The translations under genes were made by a program, and so were the position numbers. From Arcticimaribacter sp002477625 (GTDB lineage Bacteria; Bacteroidota; Bacteroidia; Flavobacteriales; Flavobacteriaceae), in NCBI GenBank assembly GCA_943846665.1, contig OX044358.1, forward strand, positions 744,001-808,000: a stretch of DNA of 64,000 nt, read 5' to 3'. This document shows, piece by piece, positions 63,414 through 64,000 of this stretch. Within the stretch, counting starts at the first letter, position 1, and every line of letters starts with the position of its first letter. The notes under the pieces are model-generated. The model saw only the letters and a list, made by a program, of their open reading frames with translations. It did not search any database and was not told where the DNA came from.

Positions 63414-64000
63414 TAGATTTCAAATTCCATTAGTTCTTCGGCTACAACTTCCCATTTCTTCATCAAAAGACCTAATTGATCCTTTTTCCCATTATAGTGT
63501 TCAAAGAAATTTGCTTGAGCAATGGTTTGCTCATAATTACTTTCTAATGCTGCGTCGGAAATTTTAAGTTCTTTTTCAAGCTCGGCAATTTCTCGCTCAA
63601 TTTTTGATTGCCTGTTTTGAAGCGACTTTAATTTTTTCTGACTTTCGTAATCATTTTTACTCGGGGCTGGTTTTTGACTTTTAACTTTCTCTTTAAGTTC
63701 CAACGCAACTAGGGAATCAAGGTTTTTCTGCTCTAGGTATAAATTAATATCGCCTAAGTATTCTTTGAGTTTATGATCTTTAAATTCTAATACACGATCA
63801 CTCAGACCCTGAAGGAAATCTCGATCATGCGAAATTAAAATCAAAGTCCCTTCAAACTTACGTAAGGCTTCTTTCAACACATTCTTCGAATCTATGTCCA
63901 AGTGGTTGGTAGGTTCATCCATAATCAAAACGTTGAAGGGCTGTAACATCAATTTGGCTAGAGCCAAACGATTCCGCTCTCCACCTGAAAGCACTTTTAC
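63413..64000 (-). CDS. ABC-F family ATP-binding protein, C-terminal part (runs off right edge)
   Basis: The visible 195 residues are the end of an ABC-F protein. They hold the second ATPase signature LSGGERNRLALAKL, the Walker B LIMDEPTNHLD and the H-loop LILISHDRDF. A charged, probably coiled-coil C-terminal extension follows (KIEREIAELEKELKISDAAL). ABC-F proteins act on the ribosome, in translation control or antibiotic protection. The missing N-terminal part lies beyond 64000. It is coupled to the CPxCG gene. Confidence 0.93.
   Translation of the reverse strand, partial: VKVLSGGERNRLALAKLMLQPFNVLIMDEPTNHLDIDSKNVLKEALRKFEGTLILISHDRDFLQGLSDRVLEFKDHKLKEYLGDINLYLEQKNLDSLVALELKEKVKSQKPAPSKNDYESQKKLKSLQNRQSKIEREIAELEKELKISDAALESNYEQTIAQANFFEHYNGKKDQLGLLMKKWEVVAEELMEFEI

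Overview
The window comes from a Bacteroidota chromosome, almost certainly a marine member of the Flavobacteriia. The 16S rRNA gene carries the exact target of the Bacteroidetes probe CF319a (32663-32680). Promoters follow the Bacteroidetes TTG / TAnnTTTG pattern, and starts are preceded by A-rich leaders instead of Shine-Dalgarno sequences. A type IX secretion (T9SS) type B sorting domain, a Porin_10-type putative porin and class-typical lipoproteins are also present.

Layout. (1) Positions 1-26620, minus strand: one enormous surface-protein gene of about 8,900 codons that runs off the left edge. It has a signal peptide, about fifty DUF11/DUF7507-like repeats of about 143 residues, thrombospondin-type-3 calcium repeats, three carbohydrate-binding-like modules, three C-type-lectin-like domains, a cupredoxin-like module, and the start of a gliding-motility (CHU_C) C-terminal domain. 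Two +1 frame changes (near 20.44 kb and 18.33 kb) split it into three reading-frame segments. (2) 26876-27597, plus strand: a decayed HMG-CoA reductase. (3) 27738-33182, minus strand: a complete rRNA operon (16S, tRNA-Ile, tRNA-Ala, 23S, 5S) with promoter and terminator. (4) 33.4-54.2 kb: ordinary housekeeping genes (putative porin, rnhB, a lipoprotein, galT, lipB, a Pmp3/YqaE protein, lysS, hemL, a LysM glucosaminidase, a PLP deaminase, SulP, alaS, M23 peptidase, a MerR regulator, der, era). (5) 54.3-57.5 kb: tRNA-fMet followed by four direct copies of a hairpin repeat that separate three small accessory gene blocks. (6) 57.5-63.2 kb: a sugar-alcohol locus (mannitol-type dehydrogenase, NCS1 permease, sugar-porter MFS, PfkB fructokinase). 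(7) The right edge: a CPxCG protein and the end of an ABC-F gene.

How it fits together. The giant protein would be exported by Sec and T9SS and attached outside the cell. It looks like a repeat scaffold that displays sugar-binding and metal-binding modules, and all of these modules sit in the same loop of the repeat unit. The dehydrogenase-fructokinase pair would turn mannitol into fructose and then fructose-6-phosphate, which suits a bacterium living on algal material. The hairpin repeats downstream of tRNA-fMet look like the scars of successive cassette insertions at one site. They and the loop-insertion architecture of the giant protein are the two most novel-looking features here.
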